Positions 42,691-52,340 of a stretch of DNA of 64,000 nucleotides are shown here, piece after piece. Below the pieces are notes generated by a model that was not told the DNA's origin, made no database searches, and saw only the letters and a list, made by a program, of their open reading frames with translations. How positions within the stretch are numbered: position 1 is the stretch's first letter; the number at the start of each line of letters is the position of its first letter. Origin of the DNA: Emiliania huxleyi CCMP1516 (taxonomy: Eukaryota; Haptophyta; Isochrysidales; Noelaerhabdaceae); NCBI RefSeq assembly GCF_000372725.1, contig NW_005198391.1, positions 421,086 to 485,085 on the forward strand. The letters are read 5' to 3'. A program made the position numbers and the translations under genes.

Positions 42691-43625
42691 CTGAGGGAGG
42701 GTGTAGAGGATGTAGAGTGTAGAGCGCTGTAGAGCTGTAGAGATGTAGAGCGCTGTAGCGCTGTGGAGCTCTACATCCGCCGCGTGACGAGGCGCCTGCG
42801 TTGTAGAGCGATGTAGAGGCGCTCTACAACGTGAAATCTCTACAACAAACTCTACATCATAAGCGGCGAACGAGGCACGGTCGCTCTCCGACATGAGGCG
42901 CGTTGCGGACTTGCCAGTGCTGCCCTGGCCTTCTGTATCTGCCCGCCCAATGGGTGGCAGGTGCCTCTGCTGCTGTGGCATGCCTCACGGCTGCGACTGG
43001 CCGGCGCCTCGGCGCGTCAGCTCGGCTCGGCGTAGCAATAGTGGCAAGCGCAACTCGCCTGGACTCAACGCTCAGCCAGGAGCTCCCGCACGCGCTGGCG
43101 CGAGGCATGGCGCATGCAACGCGTCTGAATGCTCGCCTCGCCTCGCGCAAATGCGACCGTCCTCGCAGCCGACAGTCCACCGCCTGCTAAAGAAGCACTG
43201 CGATGAATGCGGCACCGGCGACGCATGGCAGCTGGTCATGACGCAGTTATAGGGTGTTGTGTGCCGTCGGAGTGACTCTCTGTGTGTCAGGGATAGTCAG
43301 GGCCGTCCATCAGAGCTCCAGTAAGCTCGGGGACACCTCATTAGTGCGACTCGACCTCTTTGAGTCACTGCCTTCCCGGCGGTTTGGCTGTAGAGCCTCT
43401 AGCTCTACAACAAACTCTACAACAAAATCGCGCTCTACATCGCTCTACAACGCAGGCGCCTCGTCACGCGGTGGATGTAGAGCTCTACAGCTCTACAGCG
43501 CTCTACATCTCTACAGCTCTACAAACAAATGAGTGTTAGATTTGTTTGGTATTGCTAAAAATCTCTCTCTCAGCTCTACAGACAGCGCTCTACACTCTAC
43601 ATACATCCTCTACACCCTCCCTCAG
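42691..43625. mobile_element. TIR element, copy C (inverted interior)
   Basis: Starts CTGAGGGAGGGTGTAGAGG at 42691 and ends CTACACCCTCCCTCAG at 43625. The flanks are GCCTCCTC and GGCTCCTC, an 8-bp target duplication with one mismatch. The interior is the reverse complement of that in A and B. Its right arm carries a ~50-bp intrusion (43526-43575, GAGTGTTAGATTTGTTTGGT onward) also present near 30630. The conserved interior frame here is 42903-43190 (+) and has a changed N-terminus. Confidence 0.82.
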
Positions 43626-43809
43626 GGCTCCTCCTCCCGCCCGTGCCTAGTAAAGAAAGAAAGAAATACCCCTGAGAACGGCACGCCGCCACCACACAAG
43701 GATTTCACGGGAAGGAAGGTGTGTTGCTAGCCGTCGCCCAGTGTGCGCGTTTTTCTTGCGCGAAACGAATTCCCGGTGATGAGTTGACGGGCGTGATCAG
43801 CTCCCTGGC

Positions 43810-44247
43810 ATGCTGCTCACGGTGGTTCTCGCGTTGGGGCTTCGCGTGTACCTCCGCGCGCACGTTGTCATGATGCCAGGCACGGCCGCCGCGCGTCTTA
43901 AAAAGCCGCACTTCAGGTCCAACGCCGTGCCGACTGCAGGCACGGCCGCAACCAAGCGCACATTCGTTGCACCATCGGCCTCGAGCGAGCCGCTCGACGA
44001 ATGCGTGTCGGCCGCAGAGGGCCTGTCACAAATCGAGGAGTGCTTCCTGCCGTTCAACAAATACCCGATCGACGTCACGGATAACAAGTACATCGTCGAT
44101 GCGACTCGCTGCCCCACCACGCTCATCACCGAGGCCGACAAGCGCCACACACGATTCGGCCCTGCCGAGACTCTCGAGGAGTGCCTCGTCGAGGCGGACG
44201 GCCGCGAGGCCGTAGCGAGCTGCCTCAGCGACAACTCCCTAGCATAA
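43810..44247 (+). CDS. Small unknown protein with hydrophobic N-terminus, 145 residues
   Basis: Single frame from ATG 43810. The N-terminus (MLLTVVLALGLRVYL) could be a signal or anchor, followed by an Ala/Thr/Lys-rich stretch and a globular-looking acidic part with paired Cys: LDECVSAAEGLSQIEECFLP, YIVDATRCPTTL, LEECLVEADG and VASCLSD. The spacing of four to five Cys and the leader suggest a plastid or secreted small protein. No family recognised. It reads as a real gene because composition and Cys pattern are consistent to the stop. Confidence 0.55.
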   Translation: MLLTVVLALGLRVYLRAHVVMMPGTAAARLKKPHFRSNAVPTAGTAATKRTFVAPSASSEPLDECVSAAEGLSQIEECFLPFNKYPIDVTDNKYIVDATRCPTTLITEADKRHTRFGPAETLEECLVEADGREAVASCLSDNSLA

Positions 44248-44480
44248 ACGGTTCAAGCATGCGAATGCAGTGGGTTGGCAGTGGTTTGCACCGGAGAGAC
44301 TGACCTGCATGCCGACATTGATGAGCTGTAATGGGAGTGCGCCGCGTGAGCCATCCGGCGGCTGGGATTACGGGATACGTCCGAACGCATGAGTCACCGC
44401 GCGGCGGGCGCGGGTGGGCGCGGCGCGTCTCGAGCGCGGCGTGTGCAGAGTGCAGTGACCACTTTCTGGCACTGCGCGCG

Positions 44481-45305
44481 CGGACACTCGTGCCGACTGG
44501 CGTGACTAGGTCCAGCCCTGGGTGAGCCAGATCTGACGTTTTGGGACATCGCGTCAGATCCGTGTTTTTTTGGTCTTGCGGTACATCTCTCCGCTCGCCA
44601 CCTCACGCTCCGCCGTCCGGCCATGGATGGTCCGATGGAGCTCGCCGAGCTCCATCGGACCATCCAACTCCGGTCACCGAGTCTGAACGCGCTCAGCCTC
44701 AGGAGGTACCAAACCGCGCGAATTCTGCACGCCTCGCTGCACCGCTGGCTTGACTGAATCAGGCAGCAGCAGGCTGCTGCTGCTGCCACAGCAGCAGCCT
44801 GCTGCGGCCCTAATACGCAAGTTAATGACCAGCATTGCTGCCGGGGGCATTCGAGCCGCCACAGCCGGTGTGCGGCTGTGCACTGCCACCTGCCCGCGGC
44901 TAAGCACAATGTGTGCTCGCATTGGATGAGCCCTGCTGATGGACCTGCGTCGCCTTAGCTGCACGAGAGCAATGCCGCAGGCAGTGGCCGTGGCATACAC
45001 TGCGAGCACACTTGGTGCAGCTGCGAGGTGCAGCAAGAGCACGTCGTTCCTGCCTCTGATGCCACTCTCGCGGCTTGCAACGCGTCACTCGCGCATGCTC
45101 TCCAGGAGCTATGGCGGGCGCGTGTGTGGGGCTGTAGCCTGTGTTTGGCCGGTTCTGACCCGTTTACTATCAGTATCATGTCCGGGCCACAAAAAATCGC
45201 ACACGGGTAGCAGCTCAGGGGCCCAGTAAGCCGCGGAATCGCCAAATGTCACAACCCGGCTCACCCAGGGCTGGACCTAGTCGCGTCTGGCGTCGCGGCG
45301 CACGT
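44481..45305. mobile_element. Second TIR element with internal palindromes
   Basis: A perfect 25-bp inverted pair (GACTAGGTCCAGCCCTGGGT onward) at 44504-44528 and 45258-45282, with weaker pairing reaching about 44481 and 45305. The interior has a near-perfect palindrome with 20-bp arms and 1-base loop at 44625-44665 (arms GGATGGTCCGATGGAGCTCG) and a CAGCAGCAGCCTGCTGC palindrome at about 44761-44808. No coding capacity is evident, so it is probably non-autonomous; no target duplication was identified. Confidence 0.6.
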
Positions 45306-45737
45306 GTCCGGCTGTCGGTGGTGACTGGTGTGTGTGTGTGCGAGTGGGGGAGAGCGCTTCGGGGTTCGGGGCTTGGCGGGTCCACTCTCGCGTTTTGTAA
45401 ACACATGTCACATCACATCTTTGTCGTAACGTGGCTTGGGCCCTGCCCCTGTGTGGCTGTGTGCGCTGACCGCCGCGCGCTGTGGGGGATCTACATGTAT
45501 ATAGTGTGTGGGGTAGCTCGTAGCTGGTAGCCGGTACTCGAGCGGCGAGCTGCGTCACATCGGTGCTGTGGGTGCTGCACGATCGCGAACGCTTAAGAAC
45601 GCCCAACGCGCTCGTGCAACGATCAAGACACACACACGTCCCTCTCCCTGACCCTGCACCGTCCGTGCACACCGCCCTGCGCGCCGCAGGGGCCCCGCGC
45701 CCTCGCCGCCTCGCCTCACCTGCCTCCTCCCCTCTGC
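45306..45737. other. Intergenic, no gene seen
   Basis: Downstream flank of the acidic protein gene; no supported feature. Confidence 0.45.
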
Positions 45738-47126
45738 TCACTCGTCCAGGCTGTCCAGCTCGGACGCGCCATCATCGCCGGCCATCAAGTGCGAGAGCCG
45801 CACCCGCGCTCCTCCTCCGGCGCCGGCGGACGGAGCCGCGCCCCCGTGGCGGCTGCGCGCGCCGGCCCCGCCCGCCGCCCGCCGCCCAAAGCTCGCCTCG
45901 CGCCCGCCCTCGGCCGGAGGAGCACCCGCTCCCCTAGCCGCTCCCTCGCCGGCGCCGGCGTCTGCCCCGCCCGCGGCGCCCAGCAGCGCGCGCGCCTGCG
46001 TGAGGCCGGCGCGGTTGCTCTCCTCGCCGTGCGCCTCCGTCTCCGCCAGCGAGTAGTGCGTGTACCCTGCGCGCGACCCGCCCGCCACGCCCTCCCTTCG
46101 GCCCGCCGCCGCCGCCGCCGCAGCGCCGCGCCGCGCCCCCGCCGACGGCGAGGGAGCGGCCGCCGCGGCGTCGCCAAAGCGGACGCGCTTCTCGCCCGCG
46201 ACGGCCGGCGGCGGCGAGGAGACGTCCATCCCGTCGTCCATCCCGTCGTCCCCGCCTCCGTCGAGCTCGTCGAGGTCGTCCAGGCCGCCAAACGCCCCGC
46301 CGCCGCCCGCCCCGCCGCCCGCCCCCGCCGCCCCTCCGCCCGCACTTGCCGCGCCGTCGTCCTCGTCGGAGTCGTCGGCGTCGCGCGCCCAGCTCGCCGT
46401 GTGCGTCGACCACTCGCCAATCTCGACGTCGTCCGAGCTGGCAGCGGCATCGCCTCCGCCGCCGCCTCCACCTCCGCGGCTGACCTTGCGCCGCCCGGCG
46501 GCGTCGGGGTCGTCCCACCCCGCGTCCCAATCGTCGTCGTCGTCCTCCCCCTCCTCCTCCTCCTCCTCTCCCCCGCCGACGCCGTCCTCGGCGGCGATCG
46601 CCGCCCGCCGCGCAAGCATCGCAATGTCCCCCTCCTCGTCCTCCTCCTCTCCGCCGCCGCGGCCGCTCCCCGCCGCAGACGGCCCCGCGAGCTCCTCCTC
46701 CCCGCGCGCCTCGCGCGAGGCGAGCGCATGCCAGCTCGAGACGCTCTCTGGCTCGGCGAGCGAGTGGCCCTGCGCCTGCCGCGAGAAGGCCGGGCCGATG
46801 CGATCGCCCGCCGCGCCCACCGCGCCGCCGCCAGCAGCGATCGCCGACGGCGCGGGCAGCGCGTCAAAGGCTGCCGCGAGGCGCGAGCGAAAGGCGTCGC
46901 CCGCGGCGGCCGGCCGGCTCTCGGCGCGCGGCGCCTCGGCGTACACCGCGCCCGAGTGCCGCGCGCGGCTCCAGCTGAGCGTCTCGCCGCCCAGCAGCCC
47001 CTCGGCAGCGCCCTCATCGTCCGACGAGAGCTCCGCCTCCTCCGCGGTGGCGCCGTCCATCAGCCCGCGCACCTCGCGGTCCAGCTCGGCCCAGTAGCGG
47101 ACGTTGGGGTCCACGGCGTTTGTCAT
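45738..47126 (-). CDS. Acidic, Gly/Ala-rich protein with TSSC4-like motif
   Basis: Single exon, 462 residues from ATG 47126 (MTNAVDPNVRYWAELDREVR). Long Glu/Asp and Gly/Ala tracts alternate with short conserved-looking pieces: DALPAPSAIA, RIGPAFSRQAQGHSL, VSSWHALASREARGEEE, EIGEWSTHTASWARDADDSD, GEKRVRFGDAA, and RAGYTHYSLAETEAHGEESN. The last resembles the WTKYSLEDV...SNxxAA signature of the U5 snRNP-associated TSSC4 family. A role in snRNP assembly is a weak inference from that motif alone. KRVRFGD is also a possible PP1-docking motif. The end is HLMAGDDGASELDSLDE. A long opposite-strand frame is a shadow of its biased composition. Confidence 0.65.
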   Translation of the reverse strand: MTNAVDPNVRYWAELDREVRGLMDGATAEEAELSSDDEGAAEGLLGGETLSWSRARHSGAVYAEAPRAESRPAAAGDAFRSRLAAAFDALPAPSAIAAGGGAVGAAGDRIGPAFSRQAQGHSLAEPESVSSWHALASREARGEEELAGPSAAGSGRGGGEEEDEEGDIAMLARRAAIAAEDGVGGGEEEEEEGEDDDDDWDAGWDDPDAAGRRKVSRGGGGGGGGDAAASSDDVEIGEWSTHTASWARDADDSDEDDGAASAGGGAAGAGGGAGGGGAFGGLDDLDELDGGGDDGMDDGMDVSSPPPAVAGEKRVRFGDAAAAAPSPSAGARRGAAAAAAAGRREGVAGGSRAGYTHYSLAETEAHGEESNRAGLTQARALLGAAGGADAGAGEGAARGAGAPPAEGGREASFGRRAAGGAGARSRHGGAAPSAGAGGGARVRLSHLMAGDDGASELDSLDE

Positions 47127-47780
47127 GGCGATCGTCGCCCTGTCCGGGGCATGGTACTTGGTATGGATGGTAGGCTCACCCAACCCACCTCGAGACCATA
47201 CCCCCCGCCTGCTGACAGACCCAGCCTTCCGCCGACGGGACCCCCCCCCCCCCCCCTCGCCCCACCGCCGGCCGCCTTACTGCTAGGCTCCACGAGGAGG
47301 CTGCAGACACCGACCGACACTTAGGACACGCACGCACACTTAGATACGCGCGGATGGCCGCCGTCCACGGTGCTAGTCTACGCGGCGGCAAAGTTGGCAC
47401 TCGCCTGGCGAGCGGCGGGCGCGGCACCCGCGCCGGTCGCCGCACCCGCACCTGCAGGCTGGCTGGCCGTCCCCGCGCGAGTACCATACCCCCCCACCCC
47501 TGTCGAGGGCTAGCCTTGGGCGGTCAGGACCATACCCCCCCACCCTTTTGGCGCCGAGTGCACCATACCATACCCCGGAAAAAGTTGGAACCCTGGGGCA
47601 GACGCGTCCAGAAGAAATCGAGGTCTGGAAATAGCGTGTCCGAGCCTGGCTGTTCTTCACCTTCCTACATACACACAGCGTGTAGAGTCGAAGCCACAAG
47701 AGGGCTGGCTCCGTCCGCAAATTACCCAGAGAGGGGGTGTCGTTTTTCTTGAACAGTTGACCTTTCTTCCTTCTCACAGT
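47127..47780. other. Intergenic with poly-C runs
   Basis: Upstream of the acidic protein. Contains C-runs (47231-47256) and repeated ACCATACCCCCCCACCC units (about 47484-47550). No gene seen. Confidence 0.5.
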
Positions 47781-48190
47781 TGAGAGAGATTTTTAGCAAT
47801 ACCAAACAACTCTAACACTCACACGTAATTTGGGGCCTGGAGCCCTGTTCACGCGCGCGCGAGACGTGCAGACAGGGTTGCCAGGTGAGAGCGAATGGCG
47901 CGGTTCACGCCTCGCACAACAGAGAGAGAGATGCGCTCTGCATGGTGGGACATAAAAGAGAGCGAGTACTTGGGCGAGTAGGCCGTGCGGTCAACGCTGC
48001 CGCGCGCGACTTTGCGCGCGAGGCGGCGCAGCTTGAGAACGGCGGTGGGCGAGAAGCCGCCGCCGAACGTCCCGTGGAGCAGCAGGTTGAAGTTGTTGCG
48101 CTTGACAAAGTTCAAACTTCAAAGATCGCGTCGACCGTCGTGATGGGGTCGAGCGACAGGGAGGTTGCAGCCAGAGATTTTTCAAAACCA
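47781..48190 (-). pseudogene. Repeat-borne protein fragment, copy 2
   Basis: Minus-strand frame 48115-47849 reads FVKRNNFNLLLHGTFGGGF ... SFMSHHAERISLSVVRG ... LSARLARA-stop, nearly identical to the fragment at 30331-30588. The 3' flank (toward 47781) carries the same TTTGGTATTGCTAAAAATCT motif. Upstream homology ends shortly after the NNFN segment, so the parent gene's 5' part is missing here too. Confidence 0.55.
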
Positions 48191-49355
48191 CTCTCTTTTT
48201 TGTGTAACCATTCTCTTGCTTCGGTGTATTCCTTATTTAATCTCAGACGCTCCCAAGCAATCTCACTGAACACCTCCGTAGACCGCCTACAGGCTGAGGA
48301 GTCCCGAGCGGGAAAAATAATGATAGTTAGACCACCTCAGTTTTGAACCCCGTAGACCGTTGGAAGTTGTTTTGTTTTTCACAGTTGATGGACTGTGAAA
48401 CGATCGCCGCAAGGGGCGTGAACGCACAAGTGCGTAATGACCGCAAGTGGTCGTGAACACCCCAAGGGGTGTGAAAGTACATACTCCATTTATTCACAGA
48501 TACCATACCAGCAAAGTACCCTAATCCCACGTGCCCAAGCGCACACCGGCCGGAGCTTGGCCTGTACCCATGTTTCCGGAAACCAAAAAGGAAACGAGAG
48601 GGTCCCCAGCACTTTTCGTTTCCAGAAATTTCCAGGGAAACCAGAGGGTGTTTGGTGCTCCATTCTGGCAACTCTCGAGTTTCCCTGTGAGCTGTGTCTG
48701 AGAGCTGGTCTGGGCCAAAATCTGAGGCGAAACCGAGGAAACCGGCAAAATACCGGGTAATTTTCCAGGTATACCCGGGGTTTTCCAGGTACCCGCAAAA
48801 TACCCGGTATTTTGCCGAGAGTCGGCTGATTTTGGGCCCAAACCAGCCTCAGACTCGGCTCAGAGCCCGTGAAATTGAGAAGAAAGAGAGAGACTCCTTA
48901 TCAGCTGGTCGGCCGCATGCTGGCCTCCGGGCCTGCGGGCACCTACTAGACGCACTCTAATCCAGAGACGCATTCGGTAAACAAAGATGGGGGGGTCGCC
49001 TCCCCAGACGCGCGTGCGGGCCGACCCTCACACGACAGCTCAAAGTTTGTGTTTGACAAATAAATTGGTCTCCGTCACAGCCTCAACTCAAAGCTCACAG
49101 ACCACACTCATCGTCTCTGACTACTGACATACAAATACATCGCGATTGTCACGCGTGATCCACGGTCGCAGCTGGAGAGGAGGTCCTGGGGAACGGGAAC
49201 TGATGGACCTCTCTCCAGCGGAGGGAACGACACGGCCCGATTTCTTCTAGTAAAATTCTTCTGGGCCGCGTACACCTCCCGCCGTTCGGTGAGCTTGCGC
49301 CTTGTGTATGCCGATGGCAGCCCATGTGGCGGACGGCATGCACTGGGGTGTTCAT
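48191..49355. other. Intergenic, no gene supported
   Basis: 48540-48850 has self-similar CCGGTATTTTGCC/GGAAACCAGAG blocks and short palindromes (TACCCGGTA). No coding frame with family features. Confidence 0.45.
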
Positions 49356-49430
49356 GGGGTCCCGTACCATATGCGGAATCGACCCTATCAAGTGCTCAAG
49401 TGCTCAAGTGCTCAAGTGCTCAAGTGCTCA
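49356..49430. repeat. Intergenic copy of the SHOCT-gene insert
   Basis: GGGGTCCCGTACCATATGCGG onward matches the 59-bp insert at 41941-41991, followed by AGTGCTCA repeated about five times instead of twice. Confidence 0.8.
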
Positions 49431-49579
49431 ATTGTCACGCGCGCCCAAGAACGCTCGCGCAATGCTTTTGTTTGTCTGCTGTGAAGAGAGAGAGTTGTTT
49501 TGTTTAAATGCTTTTACAAGCCACGGCAGGTCTTCGACCAGGTGGGGGACCAGATGCCGCCAGGACTGAGTTGTAGGGC

Positions 49580-52340
49580 CGAGCTTTGCTTGCTATCATT
49601 AATGCAAGCCCGCCTGAGTTCCTGGGATCGAGCTTTTGCTATCATTCACAGCTGCCAGCCCCGCGCCTGAGTTCGTGGGGCCGAGCCTTTGTCATTCACA
49701 TCTGATTCACAGCTGCCATACCCGCCTGAGTTCGTAGGGCCGAGCTTCCCTATCATTGAAAGTAGCAACCGGGTCTGTCCAACCACTCTCCGAATGGGAT
49801 TTTCTGCCCTGCCGCCTGTCGCGGCCCCGCCTGCCTCCCGGGGCCCGCCCGGCCGTGCCATCCGCCGCCGGACCGCCCGGCGGGTCCAACCCGAAGCGGG
49901 CGACCGGCCGTTCGCACCGCTCGGCCGGCGGGGCGAGCCCCGCGGCCCTCGATCGCTCGCCCCGGGACGTGGCCCGACCGGCCCACGCGCACGTCCTGGC
50001 CTCTACCGCCGCTTTCGGCGGCGCAATTTGCGCCTTCATCGCTCTCTGGATCCTCCTGGCACCCATCGGACTCTTCCCGACGGTCGGCGGCACCCACTCC
50101 GTGCACTTTGAGTCAGACTCGCTCTTCGGCAGGCACGCTCTTCGGCAAAAAGTCGCCGCCGGCCGTTCACGCCGAGCCAGCCAGTTGCCGGCTCGCACGG
50201 CAGCCTCTTCCTCTCGACCAGCCTCAACTTCGACACGGTCATCATTTTGTCGCTGCGTGCTCGTGGCGAGCCGGGCGGCGGTCAAAGTTTGCCCAGACGA
50301 GCGCCAGGCGATAGCAAGGTCTCTGTTCGCCCTGTGCATGTCAGGCCAGGCTGCAGCGGGGCACTACCATCGTGCTACGCTGTTGCAGCCTGACCTTTCC
50401 CACTGTGCACAGCCGCCAGAGCACCACCACCGCCCGGCATCGTGTCACGGCGAGCTCCTTCTGCACCCGTTCGCGAGGCTCTTGCGCTGGCACACTTCGG
50501 CCTTCCGCTGCTCGCGTTCGGCGAGCTCTTCTCCGCACTCCTGCCACGGTGATGTCGCCACACACCTTCTGGCCGGCCTGAGCCATGCGGACTCGACCTC
50601 TCTCCCTCTCTGGTGCACGCCACGGGCCGCGACGGCTGCTGGCAGCCGGCCGGCGTGAGGAGGCAGTTTGCCGGCACAGTCGAGTTGGAGTATCCGCTTC
50701 TTGATGCTTCTGCAGTCAAGCTCGACCTTATGTGACATGATATGCCACAATAATGCATGCTCTCACCCCTCTAAGTGTCGAAGTTTACCGGTGACTCTCC
50801 GGTGGCCCGATAGTACCGTGTCGCGTGTGCCTTTCTTCAAACAAACGCGCTTCGAGGTTCGACAATCGCTAAGCTGCTTATGGGGCACCGCTGCGACTCC
50901 CTTGGGGATGCCTGAGGCCACCCCAAGCACTCCCTAAGCCTTACGTGGACGATTTCAACCCTACTTTTGGTTCGTCTACGCACATTAGCAACTTTGTGCT
51001 CATGTCAACGCCACGCCAGCGCTAGCCCATTCAACCCCGCCCCATTGGGGGCGGGGCCCGTCAAGGGCCTCACTCTAGTCCCTATCATTGAAAGTAGCAG
51101 CCCAATCGCGGCACCCCACTTCGATTTGGTCGATTTGGCGGCCCCTCCCGACCGCGCCCCGGCCCCTGCCTCCCGGGGGCCCGGCCGACCATGCCAGCCG
51201 GCGCCCGGCCGGCCGGCGGGCCCAACCCGAAGCGCCCGGCCGCTCGGCAGCGCCGTTCGGCCGACGGGGCCAGCCGTGCGGCGCCCCGTCGCCCGCCGCA
51301 GGACCGAGCCCGACCGGCCCACGCGCACGGCCTGGCCTCGACCGCCACTCTCTGCGGCGTAATCGGCACCGTCGGCGCCCTCTGGATCCTCCTGGCACTC
51401 CTCGGCTTCCTCCCGACGGTCGGCGGCACCAACCCCGTGCGCTTTGAGTCAGACTCGACCCTCGGCATGCGCATTCAGAGCCACTGGTTCCCCACAACTG
51501 GACATCCTTGCGTATCAGCGGGACACGTACACGAATGTGACCGGCCGGGATCTGCAGCTCGAGGCGGGACGCACGACTTCCCTCTTCAAAACCATGACCG
51601 AGACACTCGACCTCGCCCGTACCAACATCGCGAGCGGCGTCAAGGAGGACGATTTGAAGCCGATCACATCAAAGACCTGCTAAAGATGGCGGACCGTAGT
51701 CCGACGGACGTCGCCCAGACGTATGCACGACCCGGCCGCCCTCACCAAGGGAACGAGCTACCTCAGGAAATATGTCTTGAAGGCAACAAGAACACTCCGG
51801 CCGCTTCGTTCTCAACGACAGCGCTCGCACAGGGCCGTCCTCATGGCGGAGGTGCGATGACGTATTAGACTACATTTGGAGGCAGAAAATGTTGCTGCAG
51901 GACAAGACTTCAAAGATCGAGAAGCTGCAACAACTCCTACACAGTGAAAGGCAACGCACGGAGCTACCGATTGGAGCAGTTTTGGTATGCGTCTTCCTCC
52001 TCTCTTTCCTGAAAACGTTGCGGGATTGGCTTCTGCCGCGGATCCATGGCGAGGTGCAAGGCGTGCCTGTCAGAGCAATCAGAGGGGTGGCCGTTCCCGC
52101 AGCACGACTGGTTCGAGTTCCAGTTGTTGTCGACGCCGAGACGGTTGACAACTTCACGGCTTGCCTTCTCCGAAGTCTTACGGAGAGAGAGTTGAGAGAG
52201 AGATTTTTAGGAGGCCAATGGTCCACAATTCACAACGCTTCCAATATTGTGTACCAGAGAGATAGGTGTGAGAGCTGTGGGAGCGGCCTCTTCAACTGAG
52301 CCAATTGGTTAGAGGCGTGTGTGAGTGGTTGCTACTTTCA
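49580..52340. mobile_element. Degenerate duplicated coding-like region, possible large TIR element
   Basis: Two related segments, 49740-50110 and 51075-51455, each open with TCCCTATCATTGAAAGTAGCA and encode a similar peptide: a Pro/Arg/Ala-rich part, a hydrophobic segment (ALWILLAPIGLFPTVGGT and ALWILLALLGFLPTVGGT) and FESDS. Frames break soon after; downstream pieces (SLFKTMTETLDLARTNIASG, 51444-51683; a 136-codon frame with a hydrophobic segment, 51889-52299) look like remnants of one longer gene. TGAAAGTAGCAACC at 49758-49771 recurs inverted at 52326-52339, hinting at terminal repeats of a ~2.6-kb element. Degenerate ~48-bp tandem units precede it (49580-49750). The gene family is not recognised. 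Confidence 0.4.

Noticed and set aside
45789..47324. 511-codon plus-strand frame over the acidic protein
   Set aside because: The minus-strand product has ordered short motifs (GYTHYSL, KRVRFGD); the plus frame is Arg/Pro/Ala noise.
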